NCBI RefSeq assembly: GCF_014269205.2
Contig: NZ_JABWRY020000001.1
Coordinates: 496,001 to 560,000 of the forward strand
Length of the DNA: 64,000 bases
DNA from: Pseudomonas kermanshahensis
GTDB lineage: Bacteria > Pseudomonadota > Gammaproteobacteria > Pseudomonadales > Pseudomonadaceae
Direction: 5' to 3'
How positions within the stretch are numbered: the stretch's first letter is position 1; the number at the start of each line of letters is the position of its first letter. Below the pieces are notes generated by a model that saw only the letters and a program-made list of their open reading frames with translations, ran no database searches and had not been told where the DNA came from. Positions 8,024-17,680 of the stretch are shown in pieces. Both the position numbers and the translations under genes were made by a program.

Positions 8024-10042
8024 ATGTTCGGTAAATTAAGCCTGGAGGCGATACCCTATCACGAGCCGATAGTCATGGTGACGCTTGCCATGATCGCGCT
8101 CGGCGGTATCGCTGTCGTCGGTCTTATCACCTATTTCCGCAAGTGGACCTACTTGTGGAGCGAGTGGTTGACGACTGTCGACCACAAGAAAATCGGGGTG
8201 ATGTACATCATCGTCGCGATGATCATGCTGCTGCGCGGCTTTGCCGACGCCATCATGATGCGTACCCAGCTGGCTGCGGCCACTGGCGGATCCGAAGGCT
8301 ACCTGCCGCCTGAACACTATGACCAGATCTTCACCGCTCACGGTGTGATCATGATCATCTTCATGGCGATGCCGTTCTTCACCGGCCTGATGAACCTGGC
8401 CCTGCCTCTGCAGATCGGTGCACGTGACGTTGCCTTCCCGTTCCTGAACTCCCTGAGCTTCTACCTGCTGCTGGCAGGCGTGCTGCTGGTCAACATCTCC
8501 CTGGGCGTCGGCGAATTTGCCAAGACCGGTTGGGTTGCCTATCCGCCGCTCGCGGGTATTCAGTACAGCCCTGGCGTGGGTGTCGACTACTACATCTGGG
8601 CGCTACAGCTATCGGGCCTAGGTACGACGCTTACCGGTGTGAACTTCCTCGTCACCGTGATGAAGATGCGCGCACCTGGCATGAAACTGATGGACATGCC
8701 GATCTTCACCTGGACCTGCACCTGGGCCAACGTGCTGATCGTCGCTTCGTTCCCGATCCTGACTGCTGCACTCGCACTGCTGACTGTTGACCGTTATCTG
8801 GACTTCCACATTTTCACCAACGAGCTTGGTGGGAACCCGATGATGTACGTCAACCTGTTCTGGGCGTGGGGTCACCCTGAGGTTTACATCCTGATCCTGC
8901 CGGCCTTCGGCGTGTTCTCGGAAGTGACTTCGACGTTCTCTGGCAAGCGTCTGTTTGGCCACCACTCGATGATCTACGCATCGGGCGCAATCGCCATCCT
9001 GGGCTTTGCCGTATGGCTGCACCACTTCTTCACCATGGGTGCCGGCGCGAGCGTCAACACCTTCTTCGGCCTGGCGACGATGCTGATCTCCATTCCGACC
9101 GGTGTGAAACTGTTCAACTGGCTGTTCACCATGTACCAGGGCCGTGTGCGTTTCACCGCACCGATGCTGTGGACCCTGGGCTTCATGATCACCTTCTCCA
9201 TCGGTGGCATGACTGGCGTACTGCTGGCCGTTCCAGGTGCTGACTTCGTTCTGCACAACAGCCTGTTCGTAATTGCTCACTTCCACAACGTGATCATCGG
9301 TGGCGCGGTATTCGGCTACATCGCCGGTTTCGCCTTCTGGTTCCCGAAAGCCTTTGGTTTCACCCTGAACGAGAAGTGGGGCAAAGCTGCCTTCTGGTTC
9401 TGGATCTCGGGCTTCTACGTTGCGTTCATGCCGCTGTACGCCCTGGGCTTCATGGGTATGACCCGTCGTCTGAACCACTCCGACAACCCACTGTGGGAAC
9501 CCTACCTGTACGTTGCCGTGGTCGGCGCCGTGCTGATCCTGTTCGGTATCGCTTGCCAGCTGATCCAGCTCTACGTTTCGGTCCGCGACCGCAACCAGAA
9601 CCTGGACGTGACCGGCGACCCATGGGGCGGTCGTACGCTGGAATGGTCGACTTCGTCGCCACCTCCGTTCTACAACTTCGCCCACATGCCTGAGCAGGTT
9701 GGCCTGGATGCATGGCACGAAACCAAGGAAATCGGCGCTGCTTACAAGCCGGCAACCAAGTTCGACGCCATCCACATGCCGAGCAACACCGCTACCGGTT
9801 TGTTCATGGGCCTGTTCCTGACCGTCTTCGGCTTTGCCTTCATCTGGCACATCTGGTGGCTGGTAGGCGCGAGCCTGGTTGCAACCATCGCTGTCTTCGT
9901 TCGCCACGCTGCGCGTGACGACCAGGGCTACATGGTTCCGGCCGAAGAAGTGGCGCGCATCGAAGGCGAGCGTATGAAAGCGCTGGCCAAAGCAGGTGCT
10001 CTGCCTGCCGGCGCACGTGTCGAATCGTTTGAGCGGGTGTAA
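8024..10042 (+). CDS. cyoB: cytochrome bo3 ubiquinol oxidase subunit I
   Basis: 672-residue catalytic subunit with the haem b / haem o3-CuB centre. The haem-copper oxidase hallmarks are visible: the TAHGV histidine segment in helix [16 protein letters not shown] with the CuB histidine-tyrosine pair, the HH pair in VWLHHFF, and HFHNVIIGG near the end of the core. Many transmembrane helices. Spaced 3 bp from cyoC. Confidence 0.97.
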   Translation: MFGKLSLEAIPYHEPIVMVTLAMIALGGIAVVGLITYFRKWTYLWSEWLTTVDHKKIGVMYIIVAMIMLLRGFADAIMMRTQLAAATGGSEGYLPPEHYDQIFTAHGVIMIIFMAMPFFTGLMNLALPLQIGARDVAFPFLNSLSFYLLLAGVLLVNISLGVGEFAKTGWVAYPPLAGIQYSPGVGVDYYIWALQLSGLGTTLTGVNFLVTVMKMRAPGMKLMDMPIFTWTCTWANVLIVASFPILTAALALLTVDRYLDFHIFTNELGGNPMMYVNLFWAWGHPEVYILILPAFGVFSEVTSTFSGKRLFGHHSMIYASGAIAILGFAVWLHHFFTMGAGASVNTFFGLATMLISIPTGVKLFNWLFTMYQGRVRFTAPMLWTLGFMITFSIGGMTGVLLAVPGADFVLHNSLFVIAHFHNVIIGGAVFGYIAGFAFWFPKAFGFTLNEKWGKAAFWFWISGFYVAFMPLYALGFMGMTRRLNHSDNPLWEPYLYVAVVGAVLILFGIACQLIQLYVSVRDRNQNLDVTGDPWGGRTLEWSTSSPPPFYNFAHMPEQVGLDAWHETKEIGAAYKPATKFDAIHMPSNTATGLFMGLFLTVFGFAFIWHIWWLVGASLVATIAVFVRHAARDDQGYMVPAEEVARIEGERMKALAKAGALPAGARVESFERV

Positions 10043-10045
10043 TCA

Positions 10046-10669
10046 ATGTCCAGTCAAGTAATCCACGGCGCTGCTCATGGTCACGACCATGGGCACGACG
10101 ATCACCACCACGACTCGGGCCAGATGACCGTACTCGGTTTCTGGCTGTACCTGATGACCGACTGCATCCTGTTTGCGTCGCTCTTCGCTACCTACGCGGT
10201 GCTGTCCGGCAGTTTTGCCGGCGGCCCGTCGGGTCATGACATTTTCCAGCTCGACTTCGTAGCTGTTGAAACTGCCTTCCTGCTGCTGTCCTCGATCACC
10301 TTCGGCTTCGCCATGCTGAAGCTGTTCGATGGCAAGAAAGCAGGTGTACTGGGCTGGTTGGCCGTGACCTTCCTGTTCGGTGCCGGCTTCATCGCGATGG
10401 AAATCTACGAGTTCCATCACCTGATCGCTGAGGGCTTCGGCCCGCAGCGCAGTGGCTTCCTGTCGGCGTTCTTCGCGCTGGTCGGTACCCACGGTCTGCA
10501 CGTGACTGCAGGTCTGATCTGGATGGCAATCCTGATGTATCAGATCAGCACCAAGGGCATTACCCCGACTGCCAAGACCCGCATGAGCTGCCTGAGCCTG
10601 TTCTGGCACTTCCTGGACGTGGTCTGGATCTGCGTATTCACCGTCGTCTACCTGCTGGGGGTTCTGTAA
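10046..10669 (+). CDS. cyoC: cytochrome bo3 ubiquinol oxidase subunit III
   Basis: 207 residues, five hydrophobic segments typical of subunit III. The N-terminus is unusually rich in His ([13 protein letters not shown]), common in Pseudomonas CyoC. The stop codon overlaps the cyoD start by one base, indicating translational coupling. Confidence 0.96.
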   Translation: MSSQVIHGAAHGHDHGHDDHHHDSGQMTVLGFWLYLMTDCILFASLFATYAVLSGSFAGGPSGHDIFQLDFVAVETAFLLLSSITFGFAMLKLFDGKKAGVLGWLAVTFLFGAGFIAMEIYEFHHLIAEGFGPQRSGFLSAFFALVGTHGLHVTAGLIWMAILMYQISTKGITPTAKTRMSCLSLFWHFLDVVWICVFTVVYLLGVL

Positions 10670-11001
10670 TGGCTAACGCACACGACACTCATCACGAAGG
10701 TAATCACGGCAGCGTGAAGTCCTACATGATCGGCTTTGTACTGTCGATCATCCTGACCGCTATCCCGTTCGGCCTGGTGATGTACCCAAGCCTGCCGAAG
10801 AACCTGACCGTTCTGATCGTGGTCGCCATGGCTGTCATTCAGGTTGTAGTGCACCTCGTGTACTTCCTGCACATGGACCGCTCGAAAGAGCAGCGTTCCA
10901 ACGTGTCGACGTTCCTGTTTACCACCATGGTAATTGCACTGCTGGTCGGCCTGTCGCTGTGGATCATGTTCAACATCCACATCGAAATGATGGCCAAGTG
11001 A
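10669..11001 (+). CDS. cyoD: cytochrome bo3 ubiquinol oxidase subunit IV
   Basis: 110-residue small membrane subunit with three transmembrane helices and a His-rich start ([13 protein letters not shown]). It assists assembly of the CuB site in CyoB. TAATGG overlap with cyoC and 11 bp to cyoE. Confidence 0.95.
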   Translation: MANAHDTHHEGNHGSVKSYMIGFVLSIILTAIPFGLVMYPSLPKNLTVLIVVAMAVIQVVVHLVYFLHMDRSKEQRSNVSTFLFTTMVIALLVGLSLWIMFNIHIEMMAK

Positions 11002-11012
11002 GGTAAGACTGC

Positions 11013-11900
11013 ATGTCCGTTAAGCACTTTATCCAAATCACCAAACCGGGGATCATTTTCGGTAACGTGCTTTCCGTGGCAGGCGGATTCTTCCTTGCCG
11101 CGAAGGGCCATGTAGACTTCGCCCTGTTCCTGGCGGTGGTGGTAGGTACTTCCCTGGTGGTGGCGTCCGGTTGCGTGTTCAACAACTGCATCGACCGCGA
11201 CATCGACATCAAGATGGAACGTACCAAGAACCGCGTCATGGTCCAGGGCGGCATGTCGCTGCCCCTCGCGCTGATTTACGCCACCCTGCTTGGGGTGGCG
11301 GGTTTCAGCCTGCTGTATGTCCAGGCCAACCCACTGTCGGCGTTCTGTGCGCTGATCGGCTTCGTCGTCTACGTCGGTTTCTACAGCCTCTGGCTGAAGC
11401 GTAAATCGGTGCACGGCACCTTGGTCGGCAGCCTTTCGGGTGCCATGCCTCCGGTGATCGGCTACTGCGCCGTCAGCAACAGCTTCGACCTGGCTGCAGT
11501 GACCCTGCTGGTGATGTTCAGCCTGTGGCAGATGCCGCACAGCTTCGCGATCGCCATCTTCCGCTTCAAGGACTACAGCGCTGCCAACATTCCGGTTCTG
11601 CCGGTGGCACGCGGTATTCTTGCTGCCAAGAAGCAGATCGTGCTGTACGTGCTGGCCTTCGTGCTCGCCACCCTGATGCTCACCCTCGGCGGTTACGCCG
11701 GCCTCAGCTACCTGGCCGTGGCAGCTGCCATGGGCCTGTACTGGCTGTACATGGCCTGGGGTGGCTACAAGGCCGAGGACGACAGCAAGTGGGCCCGCAA
11801 GGTGTTTGGCTTCTCTATCCTCACTGTCACTGCCCTGAGCGTGATGATGTCGGTGGACAGCCAGACTGCTGCGGACGTGCTGATGACCTACGCACGCTGA
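11013..11900 (+). CDS. cyoE: protohaem IX farnesyltransferase (haem O synthase)
   Basis: 295 residues. Attaches a farnesyl group to haem b to make haem O for CyoB; polytopic UbiA-family prenyltransferase. The diphosphate-binding motif NNCIDRDID follows the first helices, and a second Asp-rich loop contains [10 protein letters not shown]. Last gene of the operon, followed within 25 bp by a strong terminator. Confidence 0.96.
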   Translation: MSVKHFIQITKPGIIFGNVLSVAGGFFLAAKGHVDFALFLAVVVGTSLVVASGCVFNNCIDRDIDIKMERTKNRVMVQGGMSLPLALIYATLLGVAGFSLLYVQANPLSAFCALIGFVVYVGFYSLWLKRKSVHGTLVGSLSGAMPPVIGYCAVSNSFDLAAVTLLVMFSLWQMPHSFAIAIFRFKDYSAANIPVLPVARGILAAKKQIVLYVLAFVLATLMLTLGGYAGLSYLAVAAAMGLYWLYMAWGGYKAEDDSKWARKVFGFSILTVTALSVMMSVDSQTAADVLMTYAR

Positions 11901-11920
11901 TACCGCTGCCTGTTACACGA

Positions 11921-11949
11921 AAACCCCGGCCATGTGCCGGGGTTTTTTT
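11921..11949 (+). terminator. terminator of the cyo operon
   Basis: Stem AACCCCGGC / GCCGGGGTT followed by seven T residues; 20 bp after cyoE. Confidence 0.9.
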
Positions 11950-11988
11950 ATGGGTGTTCTGGGCAAGTCCCAATGCCTGTGTATATTC

Positions 11989-12023
11989 CTGTGGGAGCGG
12001 GCTCTCCCCGCGAAGAGGCCGGC
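11989..12023. repeat. single REP element
   Basis: One unpaired copy of the GTGGGAGCGGGCT...CCCCGCGAAGAGGCCGG sequence, between the cyo terminator and the aminotransferase gene. Same class as the pairs at 15224-15326 and 55237-55323 but solitary. Confidence 0.7.
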
Positions 12024-12192
12024 CCTGAAAACACAAAATTCTAATTTTCAAAAAATACATCTGAAAAATTCTAATAAAACAGGAAATTGCCCTTTACAGA
12101 TATCCTGTTTCGGCACTATCTTCTGATCCAGGCCGCCACATCGGCCAACGTCGCTCGGACGGTTCCGGGCGCTTACGTACTCAGAGGAAGCC

Positions 12193-13401
12193 ATGGCCAA
12201 CCCAGGTTCGCCGCGCCGCTTTGCGCGCATCGATCGTCTCCCCCCTTACGTCTTCAACATCACCGCCGAGCTCAAGATGGCCGCCCGCCGTCGTGGCGAA
12301 GACATTATCGACCTGAGCATGGGCAACCCCGATGGCGCGACCCCGCCGCACATCGTCGAGAAGCTGGTGCAGGTCGCCCAGCGTGAAGACACGCACGGCT
12401 ACTCCACCTCCCGCGGCATCCCACGCCTGCGCCGGGCCATTTCCAACTGGTACAAGGAGCGCTACGAGGTCGACATCGACCCGGAAAGCGAAGCCATTGT
12501 CACCATCGGTTCCAAGGAAGGCCTGGCTCACCTGATGCTCGCCACCCTCGACCAGGGCGACACGGTGCTGGTGCCCAACCCCAGCTACCCGATCCACATC
12601 TACGGTGCGGTGATTGCCGGCGCCCAGGTGCGTTCGGTGCCGCTGGTGCCGGGTGTGGACTTCTTCAATGAGCTCGAGCGGGCGATACGCGAATCGATAC
12701 CCAAGCCGAAGATGATGATTCTCGGCTTCCCGTCCAACCCGACCGCGCAGTGCGTGGAGCTGGACTTCTTCGAGCGCGTGGTGGCCTTGGCCAAGCAGTA
12801 TGACGTGCTGGTGGTGCATGACCTGGCGTACGCCGACATCGTCTACGACGGCTGGAAAGCCCCGTCGATCATGCAGGTGCCGGGGGCCAAGGACATCGCG
12901 GTGGAGTTCTTCACGCTGTCCAAGAGCTACAACATGGCCGGCTGGCGTATCGGCTTCATGGTCGGCAACCCCGAGCTGGTCAACGCCCTGGCGCGCATCA
13001 AGAGCTACCACGACTACGGCACCTTCACGCCTTTGCAGGTGGCAGCCATCGCTGCGCTGGAAGGCGACCAACAGTGCGTGCGCGATATCGCCGAGCAGTA
13101 CCGCCAGCGCCGCAACCTGTTGGTGAAGGGGTTGCACGAGTTGGGCTGGATGGTCGAGAACCCCAAGGCTTCGATGTACGTGTGGGCGAAGATTCCGCCG
13201 GAGTATGCGCACCTCGGGTCGCTGGAGTTTGCCAAGAAGCTGTTGGCTGAGGCCAAGGTGTGTGTGTCGCCGGGCATCGGTTTTGGTGACTATGGTGACG
13301 ATCACGTGCGCTTTGCCCTGATTGAGAACCAGGACCGTATCCGCCAGGCGATTCGCGGCATCCGCCAGATGTTCAGGGCGGATGGTTTGACCCGCAAGTA
13401 A
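12193..13401 (+). CDS. alaC: AlaC-type pyridoxal-phosphate aminotransferase
   Basis: 402 residues, class I/II aminotransferase related to AlaC (glutamate-pyruvate transaminase). The PLP lysine is in [21 protein letters not shown] (usual SNPPAN/SNPTAQ), the HDLAY aspartate-containing strand and the C-terminal arginine region VRFALIEN are present. Ribosome site AGAGGAAG just before the ATG. Stands alone, with a hairpin behind it. Substrate is inferred from family resemblance. Confidence 0.85.
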   Translation: MANPGSPRRFARIDRLPPYVFNITAELKMAARRRGEDIIDLSMGNPDGATPPHIVEKLVQVAQREDTHGYSTSRGIPRLRRAISNWYKERYEVDIDPESEAIVTIGSKEGLAHLMLATLDQGDTVLVPNPSYPIHIYGAVIAGAQVRSVPLVPGVDFFNELERAIRESIPKPKMMILGFPSNPTAQCVELDFFERVVALAKQYDVLVVHDLAYADIVYDGWKAPSIMQVPGAKDIAVEFFTLSKSYNMAGWRIGFMVGNPELVNALARIKSYHDYGTFTPLQVAAIAALEGDQQCVRDIAEQYRQRRNLLVKGLHELGWMVENPKASMYVWAKIPPEYAHLGSLEFAKKLLAEAKVCVSPGIGFGDYGDDHVRFALIENQDRIRQAIRGIRQMFRADGLTRK

Positions 13402-13405
13402 ACAG

Positions 13406-13434
13406 CGAGGGGCCGCGTGGCGGCCCCTCGTTAT
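13406..13434 (+). terminator. hairpin after alaC
   Basis: Stem CGAGGGGCCGC / CGGCCCCTCG immediately after the stop codon, followed by TTATAT rather than a long T-run, so termination is likely but not certain. Confidence 0.6.
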
Positions 13435-13516
13435 ATCAGCTGGGCTGGCCTTCCGACTGCCTGCCGAGTATTCGCGCCACTACCTTCAGCACTCATTTTC
13501 CTGTTCAGGTATCCAA

Positions 13517-14644
13517 ATGAGTGTATTCACAGCGTATTTCTGCGGCACTGGTTCCCACCGCTTCGATGCTGCCAACCCCAATTTCTGGAACGGCGAGCTG
13601 GTCTCGACATTGGCCAGCAACGATCAGGGGCGCGAGTTCGCCCACTGGATTGCGGTTGACGGGCCAGGTAGCGGCAACCTTCAGGATGACGAATTGTTCG
13701 TTAAACCAGGTGGCTACTTTAACTGGAGTGGTCAGTTGTTTGGCCGTGGTTGGGAAGAAAACGTGAGCCATGTGCTGAACGTGATCAAGGGTGAGAGCAA
13801 TTGGCAGCGCACCAAACTCACTGAGGATGCGTACACAAGGCTGAAAGACGCAGGCGTGCCGATCCCGGACGCATCCGCCACGGCTTCCTGGTTCTGGCGG
13901 ACCTATGACTACGGCGATCGCCACCCGACCCCGCAGGCGCTGCAGGAACAGATCATCAATATATTCCGCGAACCGCGCTTGCCCACCCAGGTCAACCTAG
14001 TGGGTTGGAGCCGTGGCGGCATCAGTTGCCATATGCTGGCCAATGCGATGGCTGAGGATCCGGACTTGAAGGATATTCCGGTCAACATCTTTGCCATCGA
14101 CCCCGTGCCCGGTGTAGGCAACGTGCAAACCGAGCGGGTGAGCCTGGCGGGCAATGTCCGCGAATATGTCGGATTCTATTCGCGTGACGAACGCTCCAAG
14201 GGCTTCGCCTGCGTGATCCCTGCCGTCGACCCCGGCACGCGCATGTGCATCTACCCAATGCCAGGCCGGCATGCCACCTTGGTGGGTAATGCCTCGGCTG
14301 ACGGGGCGAGCGACGGCAAGGTGCTGGTCGAACCCGGGTTAATCGTGCGGCATTTCGCCGAAGTCTGCCTGACCCGTTGGGGTGCCGAACTGGACAAGTG
14401 CCTGGCGCTGGATGACAACCAACTGATGCAGCATCACTTGGCTATGGCGGCCGCCGATGAGCACTACCAGGCCATGCGCAGCCAGTCGTATACCGTCATC
14501 ACCGAAGGCCAAAAAGACGACCGGCTGGTGCACTGTGGCGAAACCCGCACGCGCTTCAGCCAGGTGCGCAGTGACCGTTATGACCCTCGCGAAGGCTTGG
14601 GCCTGCAGCACTGGGATGCCAACACTTACAAGGCCCTGCGCTAG
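13517..14644 (+). CDS. uncharacterised protein with alpha/beta-hydrolase-like nucleophile motif
   Basis: 375 residues, family not recognised with confidence. It begins with a 'YFCGTG.HRFD' segment reminiscent of the N-terminal GT-D region of DUF2235/Tle1-type hydrolases, and has VNLVGWSRGGISCH near residue 160, a G-x-S-x-G nucleophile elbow. A likely aspartate follows in FAIDPVPG and a late histidine in GRHATLVG, which together could form a Ser-Asp-His triad. No signal peptide or membrane segment. Neighbours give no clue. It could be a lipase-like or toxin-like hydrolase; function unknown. Confidence 0.7.
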   Translation: MSVFTAYFCGTGSHRFDAANPNFWNGELVSTLASNDQGREFAHWIAVDGPGSGNLQDDELFVKPGGYFNWSGQLFGRGWEENVSHVLNVIKGESNWQRTKLTEDAYTRLKDAGVPIPDASATASWFWRTYDYGDRHPTPQALQEQIINIFREPRLPTQVNLVGWSRGGISCHMLANAMAEDPDLKDIPVNIFAIDPVPGVGNVQTERVSLAGNVREYVGFYSRDERSKGFACVIPAVDPGTRMCIYPMPGRHATLVGNASADGASDGKVLVEPGLIVRHFAEVCLTRWGAELDKCLALDDNQLMQHHLAMAAADEHYQAMRSQSYTVITEGQKDDRLVHCGETRTRFSQVRSDRYDPREGLGLQHWDANTYKALR

Positions 14645-14815
14645 GCCGGGCAGGCGGGCAGCCGCTGTGCTGTTCGCCCATTTTTCTGACTGTGGAGTTT
14701 GCCGGATCAGTGGCAATTTTTTTTGCATTCCCCCTCTATCCAGCCGGCCCCGGTTGGAATGAAAATGGCGCCGCGGGCCCAGCCCCGATAACAACAACCT
14801 TCCCTCCGTGGCCTC

Positions 14816-15202
14816 ATGTCCGAATATAACCCTTGCCTTGACTGCGGCGCCTGCTGCGGGTACTTCCGTGTGTCCTTCTTCTGGGGCGAATGCCAGTCTG
14901 CCGGGGGCATTGTGCCTGACGACCTGGTGGTGCAGATCAACCCCACGCGGGTCGCGATGATCGGCACCGATGCCAAGCCTTGCCGCTGTGTCAGCCTTGC
15001 CGGCGAGATCGGCAAAGAGGTGGCGTGCACCATCTACGCCAACCGCTCGAGCCCTTGCCGAGAGTTCGAAGCGTCGTGGGAGGGTGGGGTGCACAACCCG
15101 AGCTGCGACGATGCACGCGCGGCCTATGGCTTGCCGCCTTTGACTCCGCCTGGGGCCAACGAGCCGCATTGGCCGGATGATGATGGGGCTGAGGTGGCCT
15201 GA
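14816..15202 (+). CDS. YkgJ-family cysteine cluster protein
   Basis: 128 residues. N-terminal CLDCGACC followed by further cysteines ([20 protein letters not shown]) gives the pattern of the zinc/iron-chelating YkgJ family. The role of this family is not established; binding of a metal or an Fe-S cluster is inferred from the cysteines. Monocistronic, followed by a REP pair. Confidence 0.85.
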   Translation: MSEYNPCLDCGACCGYFRVSFFWGECQSAGGIVPDDLVVQINPTRVAMIGTDAKPCRCVSLAGEIGKEVACTIYANRSSPCREFEASWEGGVHNPSCDDARAAYGLPPLTPPGANEPHWPDDDGAEVA

Positions 15203-15223
15203 CCTTTTTGGGTCGCCTGTGCC

Positions 15224-15326
15224 GGCCCTTTCGCGGGGCAAGCCCGCTCCCACAGAACCGTTGCAAGACCTGTGGGCGAAGCAAGTCACCGATCCTGTGG
15301 GAGCGGGCTTGCCCCGCGAAAGGGCC
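15224..15326. repeat. REP pair, 32-bp arms
   Basis: Arms 15224-15255 and 15295-15326 are reverse complements (GGCCCTTTCGCGGGGCAAGC and its partner). Same class as 55237-55323. The loop contains an additional CTGTGGGCGAAGCAAG stretch that looks like a decayed third copy. Confidence 0.85.
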
Positions 15327-15477
15327 ATCAGCTGTAAGAAGATTCTGAACTTGAAACCAAATGCTTCAGGTTGGCAAGCGCGTGGAATTATCCTACGGCT
15401 TGTGTCGGACGCCGTCTGATAGTCAGGCAAGTACCTCAGGGTTAACGTCTCGCCGTCGCTGCTATTGGCGATCGGGT

Positions 15478-15609
15478 GTGAGAAGCCCGCTGTTTTGAGG
15501 TGGCTTGCCAGTTATGGCAGCCGTGCGCGTGCAGACTTCGGTCTGGCCGTGGTGCCTCGGGACACGGTCTTCTCACCTCGCGTACGGCTGCCACCCAATC
15601 TGTGAGAAG
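15478..15609 (+). ncRNA. structured leader RNA candidate upstream of two small genes
   Basis: A 15-bp stem pairs 15515-15529 with 15579-15593 (one G-U pair) and encloses two hairpins: CAGAC-TTCG-GTCTG at 15532-15545 with a stable UUCG loop, and CCGTG/CACGG at 15547-15567. The same TGGCAGCC (15515-15522) can instead pair with GGCTTGCCA just upstream (15502-15510), and CTTCTCAC (15569-15576) can pair with GTGAGAAG either at 15478-15485 or at 15602-15609. Mutually exclusive pairings suggest a switch, attenuator or protein-binding leader. The small gene starts 38 nt downstream. No Rfam family is recognised. Confidence 0.5.
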
Positions 15610-15646
15610 GATGAGTGGTTGCTTCTGAAAATTTTTCGAGGTGACT

Positions 15647-15895
15647 ATGAAGAAGCTCGTCCCAGACCCACCCACTTTCCCAATCCCTTATATCTCGATA
15701 ATCGCCGACCTCTCCCATGCAGAGGCAAGGTCCCAGGCAGCCAAACTCATGGGCAGCCTTTCCCAAACCATCGAGCTTTACCTCAAAGCCGAAGACAGCC
15801 TGCAACGCAGCGCCCTCCTCGAAAACATGTCCGCCCTGACCGAATTGCTTCATGCGCTGTTCGCCCACATAAAGGCGCAGGAGGCAGTGGAATGA
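15647..15895 (+). CDS. small Pseudomonas protein of the DUF6124 type
   Basis: 82 residues beginning MKKLVPDPP, a start shared by a family of small Pseudomonas proteins usually found in front of a DUF3077 gene. Mostly helical sequence (ARSQAAKLMGSLSQTIELYL). The start was chosen because CGAGGTGACT precedes the ATG at 15647; a GTG two codons earlier lies inside that ribosome site. Its stop overlaps the next start (ATGA). Function unknown. Confidence 0.7.
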   Translation: MKKLVPDPPTFPIPYISIIADLSHAEARSQAAKLMGSLSQTIELYLKAEDSLQRSALLENMSALTELLHALFAHIKAQEAVE

Positions 15896-16143
15896 GCAAT
15901 CACCTGAAAAGCCATACCACCGCTGGCGTGGAGACGTTTCTCGAATTGTTCCGCATCGAACCGGGCATCCGCCTTGATCACGCGTTCGACGAATTGTCTG
16001 TGTTGCTGGGGTGCATACGCCACCTCAGCGAAGAGGCCGAGATGGAGGGCAACAAGGTTGCAGGCAGCGCTGCACGGATACTCAGTGCCATGGCCAAGGC
16101 GCTGATCAACGACATGGAAATGGGGTTGAACCGGGGCGGTTGA
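15892..16143 (+). CDS. DUF3077-type small protein
   Basis: 83 residues, starting MSNHLKSHTTAGVETFLELF, followed by a region RIEPGIRLDHAFDELSVLLGCIRHL typical of DUF3077 proteins, which are common in plant-associated Pseudomonas. The frame continues open upstream, but the ATG at 15892 sits in an ATGA overlap with the preceding gene behind CAGGAGG, so the two form a translationally coupled cassette. Function unknown. Confidence 0.75.
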   Translation: MSNHLKSHTTAGVETFLELFRIEPGIRLDHAFDELSVLLGCIRHLSEEAEMEGNKVAGSAARILSAMAKALINDMEMGLNRGG

Positions 16144-16217
16144 GCCATTTTTAAACGCCTTACGGGGTGGCGAGTAACGGCTGATAGGCGCATGGCGAAA
16201 GGGCTGCAGCGTCCTTG

Positions 16218-16249
16218 AAATCGAGCGCCGCCCGCGCGGCGCTCGATTT
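16218..16249. repeat. GC-rich palindrome shared with 27541-27567
   Basis: A 14-bp perfect stem with a CCGC loop: core GAGCGCCGC / GCGGCGCTC flanked here by AAATC/GATTT. The 26 bases ATCGAG...GCTCG are identical at 27541. It is not the REP sequence found elsewhere in the window. It follows the DUF3077 gene and may also act as a transcription stop. Confidence 0.75.
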
Positions 16250-16411
16250 GCGCCCCACCGCAAAACCCGAGCCATGCACCCAGTAGCCCTGACACAAGCC
16301 CAGCCCTAACCCCCAAAAAATCCCAAACACACGATAAAACCCAACGCATCCCCCAGCCGCCTCGCTTGACGTTAAACTGTCATCTCCCCAGCAATGGACA
16401 GGAGATCCGGC

Positions 16412-16975
16412 GTGACCCCACCCCGCAGTTTCCCCAGTGACCTCTGCCTCGACAGCCCCCGCCTGCAATTGCGCCCGATGCGCCATGGCGATGCCGCGCA
16501 ATGGCTGGCGATCATGGCCGACCCCGAGGTCATGCGTTATTGGCACCACGCACCCTGGCAAGACCTCGCCGAGGCCGAAAGCGCCTTGGCTGCCGACCGT
16601 GAAGCCTATGCCAATGGCGACCAGCTCAAGCTCGGCATGTACCGCCGTGACAACGGCGAACTCATCGGCATGGTCCAACTGTTCAACATCGATGACGTAT
16701 CCCGCCGTGGCGAAATCGGCTATTGCCTGGCCAGCGCCGTACAGGGCAGGGGGTACATGGACGAGGCATTGACCTGCTTCATCGACTACCTCGCTCACAC
16801 CCTGCACATGCGCCGCCTGGAGGGCGAGATCGACCCGCGCAACCAAGGCTCGGCACGCACGCTCGAACGCCAGGGCTTCGTGCTCGAAGGCACCCTGCGG
16901 GCACGCTGGTGCGTGGCCGGCGAGCTGTCCGACTCGGGCATCTATGGCCTGCTGCTGGAACCACCGGTTGTTTAG
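16412..16975 (+). CDS. GNAT acetyltransferase, RimJ/RimL type
   Basis: 187 residues. Typical N-acetyltransferase fold: LQLRPMRHGDA at the start, the acetyl-CoA-binding region YCLASAVQGRGYMDEAL, and RNQGSARTLERQGFVLEGTLR near the C-terminus, which is characteristic of RimJ/RimL-like ribosomal-protein or small-molecule acetyltransferases. I chose the GTG at 16412 because AGGAG lies 7 nt before it; an in-frame ATG at 16394 would place the ribosome site inside the gene. Substrate unknown. Confidence 0.85.
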   Translation: MTPPRSFPSDLCLDSPRLQLRPMRHGDAAQWLAIMADPEVMRYWHHAPWQDLAEAESALAADREAYANGDQLKLGMYRRDNGELIGMVQLFNIDDVSRRGEIGYCLASAVQGRGYMDEALTCFIDYLAHTLHMRRLEGEIDPRNQGSARTLERQGFVLEGTLRARWCVAGELSDSGIYGLLLEPPVV

Positions 16976-17119
16976 TGTTATGGCTAACCTCGACTTTCAT
17001 CGTCTGCTGTACATCACGCTACCGGTGGTGACCCTGCGCGGCACTTACTAAACGCCTGGAAGCGGGGCAGGGCCTGGGTTATGGTCGCAGCCTGTCCCGT
17101 TTTCCCCAGGTGTGCCCCT

Positions 17120-17659
17120 TTGCCCGTTTTCTACCTGAGCATCAGCCTGTTCCTGTACCTGCTCGCGCTGTTTTTCGATGGCGTGCTGATGAGTGGCGAC
17201 CGCCACATGCCCGCCCTGCAGATGTTGCTGTACGGGCCATGGGGCATGCCCTTCGGGTTGTATCAATGGTTTGCCAATCCGCTGCTGGCCGTGGCGATTC
17301 TTGCCCATCGACGATTCCGTCGGTTGGCCTTGGCATGCGGTGTGGCGGCGTTGTATCTGGCTGCCAGCAGTTTCGGAATTGACCGATTGCCAGACAGCCA
17401 AAGCTACGCGTTTCATGACCGCACCGGTTTTGGTGCGGGCTTTTATCTGTGGCTCACCGCGATGGGGGTGTTCTGCGCGGGCCAGGCCTGGCATTGCTGG
17501 AAGGCCCGCAGCGCCGACGACATGCCCGGCTGGCGTTGGCTCGATGTGGCGTTGATAGCGGCGCTGGGTGTCGCGTTGTATGCCGCAACGCAGATGCCGT
17601 CGTTGCGTTTCGAGCCCAACAAGGTGCTGATGCCGCCGGAACAGCCACAGACATTTTGA
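17120..17659 (+). CDS. integral membrane protein, function unknown
   Basis: 179 residues from the TTG start, with five hydrophobic segments (first at the N-terminus LPVFYLSISLFLYLLALFF, then near residues 35-60, 70-88, 110-128 and 145-160). The frame opens at an ATG at 17081, but the sequence before the first helix is unlike a signal and AGGTG precedes the TTG at 17120. No family recognised. Followed 21 bp later by an LprI-like secreted protein, possibly in one transcript. Confidence 0.6.
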   Translation: MPVFYLSISLFLYLLALFFDGVLMSGDRHMPALQMLLYGPWGMPFGLYQWFANPLLAVAILAHRRFRRLALACGVAALYLAASSFGIDRLPDSQSYAFHDRTGFGAGFYLWLTAMGVFCAGQAWHCWKARSADDMPGWRWLDVALIAALGVALYAATQMPSLRFEPNKVLMPPEQPQTF

Positions 17660-17680
17660 TATCCACAGGGGGAAATAGTC

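Larger units (their letters stand above)
15203..15646. other. intergenic region with REP pair and structured leader
   Basis: 444 bp without a coding frame of note. 15224-15326 is a REP pair; 15478-15609 is a strongly structured element described separately; 15331-15477 shows nothing recognisable. Confidence 0.6.

Noticed and set aside
15611..15628. Five-codon ATG frame after the structured leader, possible leader peptide
   Set aside because: The only ribosome-like sequence directly touches the ATG, leaving no spacing; kept as sequence context only.
16980..17051. Small open frame of 23 codons after the acetyltransferase
   Set aside because: Too short, no ribosome site, no similarity noticed.
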